DNA from: Ramlibacter paludis
GTDB taxonomy: Bacteria > Pseudomonadota > Gammaproteobacteria > Burkholderiales > Burkholderiaceae_C
Reading direction: 5' to 3'
Length of the DNA stretch: 64,000 nucleotides
NCBI RefSeq assembly: GCF_022012305.1
Contig: NZ_JAKLTM010000001.1
Span: 1,178,001-1,242,000, forward strand
The translations under genes and the position numbers were made by a program. Positions 51,577 through 60,629 of this stretch are shown piece after piece. Within the stretch, counting starts at the first letter, position 1. Every line of letters starts with the position of its first letter. Under the pieces are notes generated by a model. It did no database searches. It was given only the letters and a program-made list of their open reading frames with translations, and was not told the DNA's origin.

Positions 51577-52734
51577 ATGTTCCGCTACTTCCCCACCAAC
51601 TACATCTGGAACCTCTCCGTCGACCTCGCCATCGAAATGGGCGCGCGCATCGGCGAGATCGAGGAGATGTGCGCGCCGTTGCAGGAGGCCGCCAAGGCGC
51701 CCGATGCCGCCGGCACGCAGGCCTTCCGCGAAACCTGGCAGCGCATGGCCGACAAGCTGTGCGCGCTGGCCGAGGAAGACGAAGGCCGCGGCCGGCTGCT
51801 GTCGGCCGGCGAGAAATACAACCGCGCGGCCACCTACCTGATCACCGCGGAGCGCCTGCAGGCCCACGATGCGCCGGGCCGCCTCGCGCTGTACCGCCGC
51901 TTCCTGGAGGTGTACGCCAAGGGAATGCGGCTGTCGCGCGAAGGAACGGTGCGGGTGGAGATTCCGTATGAGGGCAAGCACCTGTCGGCGCTGTACACGC
52001 GGGCCGAGGGCGTGGAGGGCAGGGCGCCGCTGCTCGTGCAGGTCAACGGCCTGGATTCGACCAAGGAGATGAAGCAGCGCGTCGGCCTGCCCGCCTGGCT
52101 GGCGCGGCGCGGCGTCTCCTCGCTGGTGGTGGACCAGCCCGGCACCGGCGAGGCGCTGCGCCTGCACGGCATGACCGCGCGCTTCGACAGCGAACACTGG
52201 GCCAGCCGCGTGGTGGACTGGCTGGAGGGGCGCGACGACGTGGACGCGAAACGCATCGGCATGGAAGGCGTGTCGCTGGGCGGCTACTACTGCCCGCGCG
52301 CGGTGGCCTTCGAGCCGCGCTTCGCCTGCGGCGTCGCCTGGGGCGCCAACCACGACTGGCGCGACGTGCAGAAGAAGCGGCTGGCGCGCGAGGGCAACCT
52401 GCCGGTGCCGCACTACTGGGCGCACGTGCGCTGGGTCTGGGGCGCGAAGGACAACGAGGACTTCATGCGCATCGCCGAGAACGTGCATCTCGACGACGTG
52501 CTCGATCGCATCAAGGTCCCTTTCCTGGTCACGCACGGCGAGAAGGACTCGCAGATCCCGCTGCAGTGGGCGCACCGCACCTACGAGCAGCTGGTGAACA
52601 GCCCGAAGCGCGAGCTGAAGATCTTCACCCACCGCGAAGGCGGCGTGCAGCACTCGAGCTTCGACAACAGCATCAACGCCGGCCACTACATCGCCGACTG
52701 GGTCGCCGAGACCCTGGGCGGCCGCACGGCCTGA
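51577..52734 (+). CDS. alpha/beta hydrolase (prolyl-oligopeptidase-like, C-C or ester hydrolase)
   Basis: A 385-residue hydrolase with an N-terminal helical cap (about 1-130) and a catalytic domain with triad Ser233 (GVSLGGYYC), Asp324 (HGEKDSQIP) and His359 (GGVQHSSFD). The cap plus fold resembles 2,6-dihydroxypseudooxynicotine hydrolase and FrsA-type enzymes, which split C-C bonds of aryl 1,3-diketones. It starts directly after the DoxX stop (TGAATG) and sits just before the second extradiol gene, so a hydrolytic step on a ring-cleavage product or on the side chain is plausible. Confidence 0.85.
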   Translation: MFRYFPTNYIWNLSVDLAIEMGARIGEIEEMCAPLQEAAKAPDAAGTQAFRETWQRMADKLCALAEEDEGRGRLLSAGEKYNRAATYLITAERLQAHDAPGRLALYRRFLEVYAKGMRLSREGTVRVEIPYEGKHLSALYTRAEGVEGRAPLLVQVNGLDSTKEMKQRVGLPAWLARRGVSSLVVDQPGTGEALRLHGMTARFDSEHWASRVVDWLEGRDDVDAKRIGMEGVSLGGYYCPRAVAFEPRFACGVAWGANHDWRDVQKKRLAREGNLPVPHYWAHVRWVWGAKDNEDFMRIAENVHLDDVLDRIKVPFLVTHGEKDSQIPLQWAHRTYEQLVNSPKRELKIFTHREGGVQHSSFDNSINAGHYIADWVAETLGGRTA

Positions 52735-52757
52735 ATCTCAGAGAGGACAACACCCCC

Positions 52758-53705
52758 ATGAACATCATCGGACCCGACGCGCTGGTCTTCGGCGTCGACG
52801 ACGTCGCCGCCTGCACGCAGTACCTCACCGACTACGGCCTCCAGCCGGTCGGCGGAGGCCGCTTCGAAGCGCTGGACGGAACCGCCATCGTGCTGGCCGC
52901 GAAGGACGACAAGTCGCTGCCGCAGGCGCTGGGCACCGCTAGCATGCTGCGCAAGACGATCTACGGTTGCGCCGACCAGGCCACCGTGGACGCGATCGCG
53001 AACGAGCTGCGCAAGGACCGCGAGGTCAGGCAACTGCGCGGCGGCGCCATCGAGAGCGTGGACGACATGGGCTTCGCGCTCGGCTTCCAGGTCAGCGTGC
53101 GGCGCGCACTGCAGCTGCCGGCGGAGACGGTCAACGCGCCGGGCGCGCCGCCGCAACGTCCCGCCAACGTGGTCGCCGTGGATTTCAACGCGGTGGTCAA
53201 GCCGCGCACCCTGTCGCACGTCGTCTACTTCGTGCCCGACTCGGCCAGGGCCGAGGCCTTCTACGTGAAGCGCCTGGGCTTCGTCTGCACCGACCGCTTC
53301 GTCGGCGTCGGCCCTTTTCTGCGCCCGGCCGGCACCCCCGACCACCACACGCTGTTCATGATCCAGACGCCGCCGCAGATGAAGGGTTGCGAGCACTTCA
53401 CCTTCCACCTGGGCGGCCCCACGGAAGTGATGCTGGCCGGCAGCCGCTTCGTGGCCAAGGGCTACGAGTCGTTCTGGGGCCCCGGCCGCCACCAGTTCGG
53501 CTCCAACTGGTTCTGGTATTTCAACAGCCCGCTCGGCTGCCACGTCGAGTACGACGCCGACATGGATCTGCACGACGGCCAGTGGACCGCGCGCGAGGCG
53601 GCGATGGGCGCGGACGCCTCGCAGCTGTTCCTGTTCCAGTACCGCGACAAGTGGGCGCCGGGCGGACCGCCCCCCGGCGCCCAGCGCGTCGCGGTGGACC
53701 ATTGA
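52758..53705 (+). CDS. VOC-family extradiol dioxygenase-like enzyme
   Basis: A 315-residue protein with two VOC domains. The C-terminal domain has the His-His-Glu set in LSHVVYFVPD, CEHFTFHLGG and GCHVEYDADMD, and shares GPGRH-FGSN with the paralogue at 37776. Metal-dependent ring cleavage is likely. The N-terminal domain (VFGVDDVAACTQYLTDYGLQPV) has lost the matching residues, as in type I extradiol enzymes. A GAGAGGACAA site stands before ATG 52758. Confidence 0.83.
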   Translation: MNIIGPDALVFGVDDVAACTQYLTDYGLQPVGGGRFEALDGTAIVLAAKDDKSLPQALGTASMLRKTIYGCADQATVDAIANELRKDREVRQLRGGAIESVDDMGFALGFQVSVRRALQLPAETVNAPGAPPQRPANVVAVDFNAVVKPRTLSHVVYFVPDSARAEAFYVKRLGFVCTDRFVGVGPFLRPAGTPDHHTLFMIQTPPQMKGCEHFTFHLGGPTEVMLAGSRFVAKGYESFWGPGRHQFGSNWFWYFNSPLGCHVEYDADMDLHDGQWTAREAAMGADASQLFLFQYRDKWAPGGPPPGAQRVAVDH

Positions 53706-53713
53706 GGCAGGCC

Positions 53714-54067
53714 ATGCGGGTCCGCCTGTGCCATGCCGGCGAGCTGGAGGAGGGCCGCGCGCGCGGCTTCGACCCGACGGGCACGGGCCACGACACGATG
53801 TTCGTGGTCCGCCGCGACGGCCTGCATGCGTACCGCAACGAATGCCCGCACTGGGCCGACACGTCCATGGCCTGGCGCAAGGACGCCTTCCTGAACGCCG
53901 ACGGGACCCGCATCGTCTGCGCGGCGCACGGTGCGCAGTTCGACATCGCCACCGGGCTTTGCACGCTCGGTCCCTGCGAGGGCGATTCGCTCACGCGTGT
54001 GGACCTCATCGAATCGGAAGACGGGTCGCTCAGCGTCGATCCGTCGCAACTGGAGACAAGCACATGA
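53714..54067 (+). CDS. Rieske-type [2Fe-2S] ferredoxin
   Basis: A 117-residue small Rieske protein with ligands Cys44-x-His46 (ECPHW) and Cys69-x2-His72 (CAAHGAQF). No oxygenase domain or signal peptide is present, so it is a cytoplasmic electron carrier, as in toluene/biphenyl-type systems. Eight bases after the dioxygenase stop, overlapping the next FAD gene by four (ATGA). It could serve the Rieske oxygenase at 61795 or an oxygenase elsewhere. Confidence 0.88.
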   Translation: MRVRLCHAGELEEGRARGFDPTGTGHDTMFVVRRDGLHAYRNECPHWADTSMAWRKDAFLNADGTRIVCAAHGAQFDIATGLCTLGPCEGDSLTRVDLIESEDGSLSVDPSQLETST

Positions 54068-55182
54068 AGACCCTGATCATCGGCGGCGGATTCTCCGGCA
54101 TGGCGGCCGCCATCGCGCTCAGCCGCGACGGCCACGCCGTGGAACTGGTGGAAATCGATCCCGGCTGGCGCAGCTACGGCGCCGGCATCAGCCTGGGCGG
54201 CGCCACGCTGCGGGCCTTCCGCACGCTGGGCATCCTCGACGCCTTCCTGGCGCACGGCTTCGCCGGCGACGGCGTCGACATCTGCATCCCGACCGGCCAG
54301 AAGGTCGCCTCGCTGCCGACGCCGCGCATCGCCGGGCCGGACGTTCCCGGCGGCGGCGCGATCATGCGGCCGGTGCTGGCGAAGATCCTGGCCGATGCGA
54401 CGCGCGCGGCCGGCGTCGACGTCCACCTGGGCTGCAGCTTCAGCAGCATCGCGCAGGATGCTGAAGGAGTGGAAGTGGCCTTCACCGACGGCCGCCGCGG
54501 CCGCTATGAGCTGGCCATCGGCGCCGACGGCCTTTATTCGAAGACGCGCGAGGCGCTGTTCCCGCAGGCGCCCAGGCCCCGCTACATGGGCCAGGCCGTG
54601 TGGCGCGCCGTGCTGCCGCGGCCCGCGGAGGTGACGCACCCGGTGATGTGGGTCGGGCCCCGGGTCAAGGTCGGCGTGAACCCGGTCTCGCAGGAAGAGA
54701 TGTACATGTTCGTCACGGAGGACCGCGCCAGCAACGAGCACGTGGCGGCCGCCGACTTCCCCAGGCTGCTGGGCGAGCTCCTGGCGCCGTTCCCTGCGCC
54801 GCTGCTGCAGCAACTGCGCGCGCAGCTGGCCGCGCCCGAAGCGCGCATCGTGTTCCGCCCGCTCGAAGGCCTGCTGCTGCCGCAGCCCTGGCACTCGGGC
54901 CGCGTCCAGCTGATCGGCGATGCCGTGCATGCGACCACGCCGCACCTGGCCTCCGGCGCCTGCATCGGCATCGAGGACGCGATCGTCCTGGCGGAGGAGC
55001 TGAAGAAACACGGCGCCGTCGCCCCGGCGCTGGCCGCCTTCGAGGCCAGGCGCTGGGAACGCTGCCGCATGGTGGTCGAGAACTCGGCCCGCCTGTGCGA
55101 GATCGAGATCGCCGGCGGAGACAAGCAGGAACACGCCAACCTGATGCGCGAAAGCATGGTCGCGCTGGCCCAACAGATCTGA
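54064..55182 (+). CDS. FAD-dependent monooxygenase/oxidoreductase
   Basis: A 372-residue flavoprotein of the PHBH-like group. It has GGGFSGMAAAIALSRDGHAVELVEIDPG at the front, the AIGADGLYSKTR (DG) motif in the middle and QLIGDAVHATTPHLASGACIGIEDAIVLAEEL (GD motif). The length is typical. Translationally coupled to the Rieske gene, it may act as hydroxylase on the pathway substrate; a reductase role for the ferredoxin is less likely because no NAD-binding second domain is apparent. Confidence 0.85.
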   Translation: MKTLIIGGGFSGMAAAIALSRDGHAVELVEIDPGWRSYGAGISLGGATLRAFRTLGILDAFLAHGFAGDGVDICIPTGQKVASLPTPRIAGPDVPGGGAIMRPVLAKILADATRAAGVDVHLGCSFSSIAQDAEGVEVAFTDGRRGRYELAIGADGLYSKTREALFPQAPRPRYMGQAVWRAVLPRPAEVTHPVMWVGPRVKVGVNPVSQEEMYMFVTEDRASNEHVAAADFPRLLGELLAPFPAPLLQQLRAQLAAPEARIVFRPLEGLLLPQPWHSGRVQLIGDAVHATTPHLASGACIGIEDAIVLAEELKKHGAVAPALAAFEARRWERCRMVVENSARLCEIEIAGGDKQEHANLMRESMVALAQQI

Positions 55183-55189
55183 GGAGACG

Positions 55190-57469
55190 ATGATGATGAA
55201 TAGGACTTTGCGCCGGGCGACCTTGCCGCTCGCCCTTGCGGCCACCGTCGTCGCCGTGACCAGCTGCGGCGGCGGCAACACCCGCTTCGAGCAGCCCGTG
55301 ATCGGCGCGCGCCAGAAGGCCGTACTCACCGTCGACAGCTACCGCTTCCGCGACGCCAACGGCAACGGCCAGCTCGATGCCTACGAAGACTGGCGCCTGA
55401 GCGCGCAGGCCCGCGCGGCCGACCTGGTGGCCCGGATGTCCCTGGACGACAAGGCCGGCCTGATGATGATCGACACGCTGAACCCGGACTTCGGCGGCGC
55501 GGTGGCGAACCCGGCCAACGACTACCTGGTGAACCAGCGCATGCGCCGCTTCATCTTCCGCAGCACGGTGACCGGCTCGCCGGTCCTGTCCGCGAGCCCC
55601 GGCCTGAACGGCCAGGCGGTCACGCCGCTGCAGGCCGCCACCTGGACCAACGCCATCCAGGAGATCGCCGAGGCGTCATCGCTCGGCATCCCGGTGCTGT
55701 TCAAGTCGAACGCGCGCAACCACTACGACCGCGCGGCGCGCTTCGGCACCACGTCCGACGCCGGCGCCTTTTCCGAGTGGCCGAAGGAACCCGGCCTCGC
55801 CGCGACGCGCGACCTGGCGCTGATCAAGGACTTCGCGCAGACGATGGGCGCGGAGTGGAAGGCCATCGGCCTGCGTGGGATGTACGGCTACATGGCCGAC
55901 ACCGCGACGGAGCCGCGCTGGTTCCGCATCAACGAGACCTTCAGCGAAGACTTCGACCTGAATGCCGACATCGTCCGTACGCTGGTGGAGAACCTGCAGG
56001 GCGGGCCGGTGAACCCGAACACGCCGGTTGCGCTGACCATGAAGCATTTCCCGGGCGGCGGGCCGCAGGAAATGGGGCTGGATCCCCACTATTCCTTCGG
56101 CAAGAACCAGGTGTACCCGGCCGGCCAGTTCGGCAATCACCTCAAGCCCTTCAAGGCGGCCATCGACTCGGGCGTGTCGGCGATCATGCCGTACTACGGC
56201 GTGCCGATCGACGTGACCTACGAGGGCGTGCGCTACGACCAGATCGGTTTCGCGTTCTCGCAGCAGATCGTCAACGACCTGCTGCGCGGCAAGCTCGGTT
56301 TCAAGGGCTACGTCAACACCGACACCGGCGTGGTCACCGACCGCGCCTGGGGCCTGGAAGGCAAGACGGTTCCCGAGCGTGTGGCCGCCGCGATCAACGC
56401 TGGCAACGACCTGCTGTCCGGCTTTCACAGCCGCCAGACGATCCTCGACCTGGTGGCCGCCGGGCTGGTGACGCCGGGCCGCATCGACGAAGCCGTGACG
56501 CGTGTCCTGATCGAGCAGTTCCAGCTGGGCCTGTTCGAGAACCCTTATGTCGATGCCGCCCAGGCAGCCAACGTCGTCGGCAACGCCGATGCCCGCGCGA
56601 AGGCGATGGATGCCCAGCGCAAGTCCATCGTGCTGCTGCAGAACCTGCCGCGCGGCAGCGGCAAGACGTTGCCCCTGCCGGCGCCCACTGCCACCGCGCC
56701 GGTGAAGATCTACACGATGGGGCTGAACGCCGGCGTCGTCGGCGGCGCCGACTACGGGGGCTACACGGTCGTCAACGGCGACTACGGGCGCGGGACGCCC
56801 AATGCCACGCGGCCGAGTGCAGCCGGAGCGGACTACGCGATCATCCGTGTCGAAGTCACCAACCCCTATGCGCCCTCGACGGCCGGGCCTTTCGCCACGC
56901 CTACCGGCCTCTACCGCAGCAAGGATCCGCTGTGGGGCGCCAATCCGGCCTTCATCGATCCGCGCACCGGCAAGACCTGGGGCGCGCAGGACTCCTGCGT
57001 GCTTCAGCCCGTGCTCAACCCGGTCTGCGTGGACGATGCCGTCGGCCTCCTCGGGCCGGGGACCGCTGCCGGCCTGCTGTTCGGCGGCTCGCTGCCCTGG
57101 GAAGGCAACAACCTGTCGTTCACGACCATGGCCGCCTCCGCTTCGTGGCAGGTCGCCCCGAAGCTGGGCGACATCCAGGCCGTGATGAACGAGGTCGGCG
57201 CCGACCGGGTGATCCTCGCCATCTACTTCCGCCAGCCCTACGTGCTGGACGAGGCGAGCGGAATGCGGAAAGCCGGGGCGATCCTGGCCGGCTTCGGCGT
57301 GAGCGACGCGGCGCTGATGGACGTGGTCACCGGCAAGTTCGCTCCCAAGGGCAAGCTGCCCTTCGCCCTGGCGAACAACCTGCAGGCCGTGATCGCCAAC
57401 GACCCCGATGCGCCGGGCTATCCCGCGGCGGACACGCTGTTCCCCTTCGGCTTCGGCCTGGGCTACTGA
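55190..57469 (+). CDS. glycoside hydrolase family 3 lipoprotein (beta-glucosidase-like)
   Basis: A 759-residue enzyme. The start has three consecutive ATG codons behind GAGGAGA; the N-terminus has a lipoprotein signal with lipobox VTSC (Cys26). GH3 catalytic-domain markers include the DLVARMSLDDKAGLMM opening, the MKHFPGGG motif (Lys-His) and the nucleophile Asp378 in GYVNTDTGVV. The C-terminal domain (IVLLQNLPRGSGKTLPLP, LPFGFGLGY) supplies the acid/base region. It would release beta-linked sugars from a glycoside at the cell envelope. Its place in a ring-cleavage operon is unusual. Confidence 0.88.
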   Translation: MMMNRTLRRATLPLALAATVVAVTSCGGGNTRFEQPVIGARQKAVLTVDSYRFRDANGNGQLDAYEDWRLSAQARAADLVARMSLDDKAGLMMIDTLNPDFGGAVANPANDYLVNQRMRRFIFRSTVTGSPVLSASPGLNGQAVTPLQAATWTNAIQEIAEASSLGIPVLFKSNARNHYDRAARFGTTSDAGAFSEWPKEPGLAATRDLALIKDFAQTMGAEWKAIGLRGMYGYMADTATEPRWFRINETFSEDFDLNADIVRTLVENLQGGPVNPNTPVALTMKHFPGGGPQEMGLDPHYSFGKNQVYPAGQFGNHLKPFKAAIDSGVSAIMPYYGVPIDVTYEGVRYDQIGFAFSQQIVNDLLRGKLGFKGYVNTDTGVVTDRAWGLEGKTVPERVAAAINAGNDLLSGFHSRQTILDLVAAGLVTPGRIDEAVTRVLIEQFQLGLFENPYVDAAQAANVVGNADARAKAMDAQRKSIVLLQNLPRGSGKTLPLPAPTATAPVKIYTMGLNAGVVGGADYGGYTVVNGDYGRGTPNATRPSAAGADYAIIRVEVTNPYAPSTAGPFATPTGLYRSKDPLWGANPAFIDPRTGKTWGAQDSCVLQPVLNPVCVDDAVGLLGPGTAAGLLFGGSLPWEGNNLSFTTMAASASWQVAPKLGDIQAVMNEVGADRVILAIYFRQPYVLDEASGMRKAGAILAGFGVSDAALMDVVTGKFAPKGKLPFALANNLQAVIANDPDAPGYPAADTLFPFGFGLGY

Positions 57470-57478
57470 GGAGCGCGC

Positions 57479-58636
57479 ATGAAGTCCCCCGACAACTGGT
57501 CCGGCCGCATCGCGCTGATGGTGGCGCATTGCGCGGGCATGGTGGATCTTGTGGCGCTGCCCGTCTGGGTGGGCACGCTGATCGCGCGCTACGGCTTCGA
57601 TCCGCAGCAGGCCGGCGCGCTGGCCACGCTGTTCCTGGCCGGCGCCGTGGTGGCGAGCCTCTGGGTGGCGCCGCGCTTCCACCGCGTGCAGCCGCGATGG
57701 GTGGCACCGGCCGCCTACGGATTGGCGGCGATCGCGTTCATGGGCTGCAGCCAGGCGACGCAGTTCGGTTCGCTCGCCATCCTGCATGCGCTGGGCGGCC
57801 TGGCGGCCGGCACCGGGCTGAGCGTGACGCACGGGACGGTGGGACGCAGCGCCAATCCGCACCGCCTGTTCGGCATCATGGGCACCGCGCTGGGCGTCTT
57901 CGGCGTGGTCTTCATGGCGGCGGCGCCGCAGATCATCGCCGCGGTCGGTGGCCCGGCGTTGTTCCTGGTGTTCGGCGGCGTGATGGTCGTGGCCTGCCTC
58001 GTGACCGCGCTGCTGTTTCCCGACCACGCGATGCCTCGCGCCGGCCAGAAGCCCAAGGCGTCGGCCCTGCCGCGCCAGGTGTGGTTCGGCATCCTGGGCA
58101 TCAGCTGCATGGCGCTGGTGCAAGCCATGGTGTTCAGCTTCCTCGAGCGCATGGGCGCCGACCGGGGCTTCGGCACCGCGGCGGTGAACGGGCTGCTGAT
58201 CGCGCTGGGCCTCATCAACCTCGTGCCGGGTGGCCTGGCCGCCGCGCTGCAGCGCAAGCTCGATCCCCGCAGCGTGGTGCTGGCCGGCGCGGCGCTGCAG
58301 GCGGTGCTGGCGCTGGTGCTTACCTGGAGCACCGGCTTCCCGCCCTATGCGGCAGCCGGCGCGGTCTTCGTCGCCGTGATGATCTTCAGCCATACCTTCT
58401 GCTTCGGCCTGCTCGCGGCGCTGGACCCGAGCGGCCGCGCGGTGGCGGCCACGCCCGCCATGCTGATGGTCGGCTCCGCCATCGGCCCCATCCTGGGCGG
58501 CACGCTGGTGAAGGGCTTCGGCTATCCCGCGCTGGGCGCCGTGGCGCTCGTGATCGACGTCGCCGCGCTGGTCCTGTTCGCGCGGCTGGTCGGAGGGCGT
58601 CCCGCCGTTGCGGCAGTTAAAGGCGCGGCAACGTGA
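57479..58636 (+). CDS. MFS transporter
   Basis: A 385-residue integral membrane protein with about 12 helices. The N-terminal half has RIALMVAHCAGMVDLVALPVWVGTL and LGGLAAGTGLSVTHGTVGRSANPHRLFGIMGT, and the C-terminal half holds FGLLAALDPSGRAVAATPAMLMVGSAIGPILGG. It lacks the classic long A-motif but has a related pattern. Probably imports or exports the pathway compound. It follows the GH3 gene by nine bases and overlaps the amidohydrolase start. Confidence 0.87.
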   Translation: MKSPDNWSGRIALMVAHCAGMVDLVALPVWVGTLIARYGFDPQQAGALATLFLAGAVVASLWVAPRFHRVQPRWVAPAAYGLAAIAFMGCSQATQFGSLAILHALGGLAAGTGLSVTHGTVGRSANPHRLFGIMGTALGVFGVVFMAAAPQIIAAVGGPALFLVFGGVMVVACLVTALLFPDHAMPRAGQKPKASALPRQVWFGILGISCMALVQAMVFSFLERMGADRGFGTAAVNGLLIALGLINLVPGGLAAALQRKLDPRSVVLAGAALQAVLALVLTWSTGFPPYAAAGAVFVAVMIFSHTFCFGLLAALDPSGRAVAATPAMLMVGSAIGPILGGTLVKGFGYPALGAVALVIDVAALVLFARLVGGRPAVAAVKGAAT

Positions 58637-59970
58637 GCGCGCGCACCATCGTCCGCTGCGCGCGCTTGTTCACCGGCCTGGAGGAACAGGCGCGCAGCAA
58701 CCAGACCCTGGTGATCGAGGGCGGCGTCTTCCGGCACGTAGTCCCCACGGCCGAGGCGCCACCGCAGCAACCCGGCGACAGCGTGATGGATGCCGGCGCG
58801 CATTTCGTCATGCCGGGCCTCGCCGACGCCCACACCCACCTCGTGTTCGGCAATGCGCGCAGCGAGGAAGACATCGACTTCTGGACCACGCCGGAATTCC
58901 GGGCGCTGCGCGGCCTGTTCTTCGCGCAGCGCGTGCTGGCGGCCGGCTACACCTCGGTGGTGGTGCCGGGCGATGCGGGCAACTGCAGCATCGCCGTGCG
59001 TGACGCGATCAATGCCGGCCTGTTCACCGGCCCGCGCATCGCCGCCAGCAGCAACGTGATCGCCAACCGGCACAGCCTGAACGACTGGTTCCCGGAGCAC
59101 GTGGGCACGCCCGACTACGTGAGCGGTCGCCTGTGCACCACGCGCGAGGCGCAGCTGGCCGAGGTGCGGCGCCAGGCCAAGGCCGGCGTCGACTGCATCA
59201 AGGTGGCCATGGACGGCACCCACTTCCGCGAGGACGGCACGCACATCGCCGCCTTCACCCAGGACGAAATCAGCGCGATGGTCGACGAGGCGCATCGGCT
59301 GGGCAAGAAGGTGGTGACGCATGCCTACGGCAAGGAAGCGGTGCTGTACGCGGCGCGCGCCGGCGTCGACGTGATCAACCACGCCTTCTTCGCCGACGAT
59401 GCCTGCATCGAGGCGATGCTGCGCTCCGGCAGCAAGGTATCGCCGACCCTGACCTTCCTGCGCAACAACGTGGAGTTCTCCGCGGACCATGAGCCGTCGG
59501 TCGGCTCGGGCTACAAGGCGGCGCAGCTGCGCGTGATCGAAGTGGCGAAGAAGACCCTGCGCCGCATGCGCGAGGCCGGCGTGCCTTTCGTGGCGGGCAG
59601 CGACTCCGGCTTCGCCGTCACGCCGTACGGCGAGTGGCATGCGCGCGAGATCGAGATCCTGGTCGACTGGATCGGCTTCACGCCGGGCGAGGCGCTGCGC
59701 ATCGCCACCAGCGGCACCGCGGCGCTGCTGCCGCGCGGCAACACGCTGGGCGCGATCGCGCCGGGCCGCCGTGCCGACTTCCTGTTCGTGGCGGGCGATC
59801 CGCTGCAGGACGTGCGCATCCTGCAGCGCAAGGACGCGATCGCGGCGGTGCACCTGGATGGCCGGGCCGTGCGCATCGAGGAGCGGGCGTACGACCCGTA
59901 CAAGGTGACCCACCTAAGCTCGCTGAAGTGGACCGAGGTGTACACCCGGGAGCGGGTGGCGGCGAAGTAG
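58633..59970 (+). CDS. amidohydrolase (imidazolonepropionase/prolidase-like family)
   Basis: A 445-residue metal-dependent hydrolase of the amidohydrolase superfamily with a GTG start at 58633 (GTGA overlap). Metal ligands: DAHTHL (His-x-His), a Lys in VDCIKVAMDG (likely carbamylated), HAYG and INHAFF (His-His), and GSDSGF (Asp). The composite beta-sandwich plus barrel architecture fits amide, cyclic-imide and lactam hydrolases. The target is unknown; being last in a long operon, it may process an amide or ester linkage of the starting substrate. Confidence 0.86.
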   Translation: MSARTIVRCARLFTGLEEQARSNQTLVIEGGVFRHVVPTAEAPPQQPGDSVMDAGAHFVMPGLADAHTHLVFGNARSEEDIDFWTTPEFRALRGLFFAQRVLAAGYTSVVVPGDAGNCSIAVRDAINAGLFTGPRIAASSNVIANRHSLNDWFPEHVGTPDYVSGRLCTTREAQLAEVRRQAKAGVDCIKVAMDGTHFREDGTHIAAFTQDEISAMVDEAHRLGKKVVTHAYGKEAVLYAARAGVDVINHAFFADDACIEAMLRSGSKVSPTLTFLRNNVEFSADHEPSVGSGYKAAQLRVIEVAKKTLRRMREAGVPFVAGSDSGFAVTPYGEWHAREIEILVDWIGFTPGEALRIATSGTAALLPRGNTLGAIAPGRRADFLFVAGDPLQDVRILQRKDAIAAVHLDGRAVRIEERAYDPYKVTHLSSLKWTEVYTRERVAAK

Positions 59971-59981
59971 CGCGGCTCGCG

Positions 59982-60542
59982 TCAGCCGCGCGTGCGCCGG
60001 GCAGGGCGCGCCCCGGCTGCCGGCGGCGGCGTGTCGTCCGGCGCCTGCGGCATCTGCAGCGGCGCGCGGCTCTGCTCGTTGTTCACGTGCACGAACTTGC
60101 GCAGCAGCTCGATGAAGTGCTCGCGCTCGTCCGGCTCCAGCGCGCCCAGCAGCTCGCTGCGCATGCGGTGCACGCCCTGCACCAGGCCATCGAGGAGCTT
60201 TTCACCGTCGGCCGTCAGGTGCAGCTGCAGCTGGCGGCGGTTGGTTTCCACCACGCTGCGCGTCAGCAGGCCCTTGCCTTCCAGGCGCGCGGCGGCGGTC
60301 GCCGTCGTGGACGTGTCCAGTGCAATGCGTTTCGCCAGGCCCACCTGGTCGATGCCGGGAATCTCGTGGACCATGCGCAGGATCGCGTACTGGATGGGCG
60401 TGACCTCGCGTCCCACGTGCTCGTCGAACATGCCTTGCGCGATCTGGTGCGCGCGCCGGATCAGGTGCCCGGGCTGCTCGTAGAGGTCTTCCCCGACCTC
60501 GCGCTTCTTCTTCACGACGCGCTTTGCGCTGCTTGCTGCCAT
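59982..60542 (-). CDS. MarR-family transcriptional regulator
   Basis: A 186-residue winged-helix repressor. The pattern is MFDEHVGREVTPIQYAILRMVHEIPGIDQVGLAKRIALDTSTTATAAARLEGKGLLTRSVVETNRRQLQLHLTADGEKLLDGL, the complete MarR fold. A disordered Pro/Ala/Arg tail follows. Divergent from the binding-protein/Rieske oxygenase operon, with two palindromic half-overlapping operators (60589-60615) between the starts. It should release DNA when an aromatic ligand binds. Confidence 0.92.
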   Translation of the reverse strand: MAASSAKRVVKKKREVGEDLYEQPGHLIRRAHQIAQGMFDEHVGREVTPIQYAILRMVHEIPGIDQVGLAKRIALDTSTTATAAARLEGKGLLTRSVVETNRRQLQLHLTADGEKLLDGLVQGVHRMRSELLGALEPDEREHFIELLRKFVHVNNEQSRAPLQMPQAPDDTPPPAAGARPARRTRG

Positions 60543-60588
60543 GCGCGCATTCTCCGGGAAAACCCGTGCGCCCGGCCCGGGCGTACAT

Positions 60589-60615
60589 TCAGTATACTGA
60601 CAATCAGCCTACTGA
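60589..60615. promoter_or_regulatory. Tandem MarR operators TCAGTATACTGA and TCAGCCTACTGA
   Basis: The first copy (60589-60600) is a perfect 12-base palindrome; the second (60604-60615) is an imperfect copy sharing TCAG...ACTGA. Centres are 15 bases apart. They lie 47 bases before the MarR start and 15 bases before the binding-protein ATG, ideal to repress both. Confidence 0.65.
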
Positions 60616-60629
60616 ACGTGAGTCCAACC

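Noticed and set aside
49984-52686. 900-residue minus-strand frame
   Set aside because: Antisense shadow of the MMPL, MBL, DoxX and hydrolase genes, which carry catalytic motifs on the plus strand.
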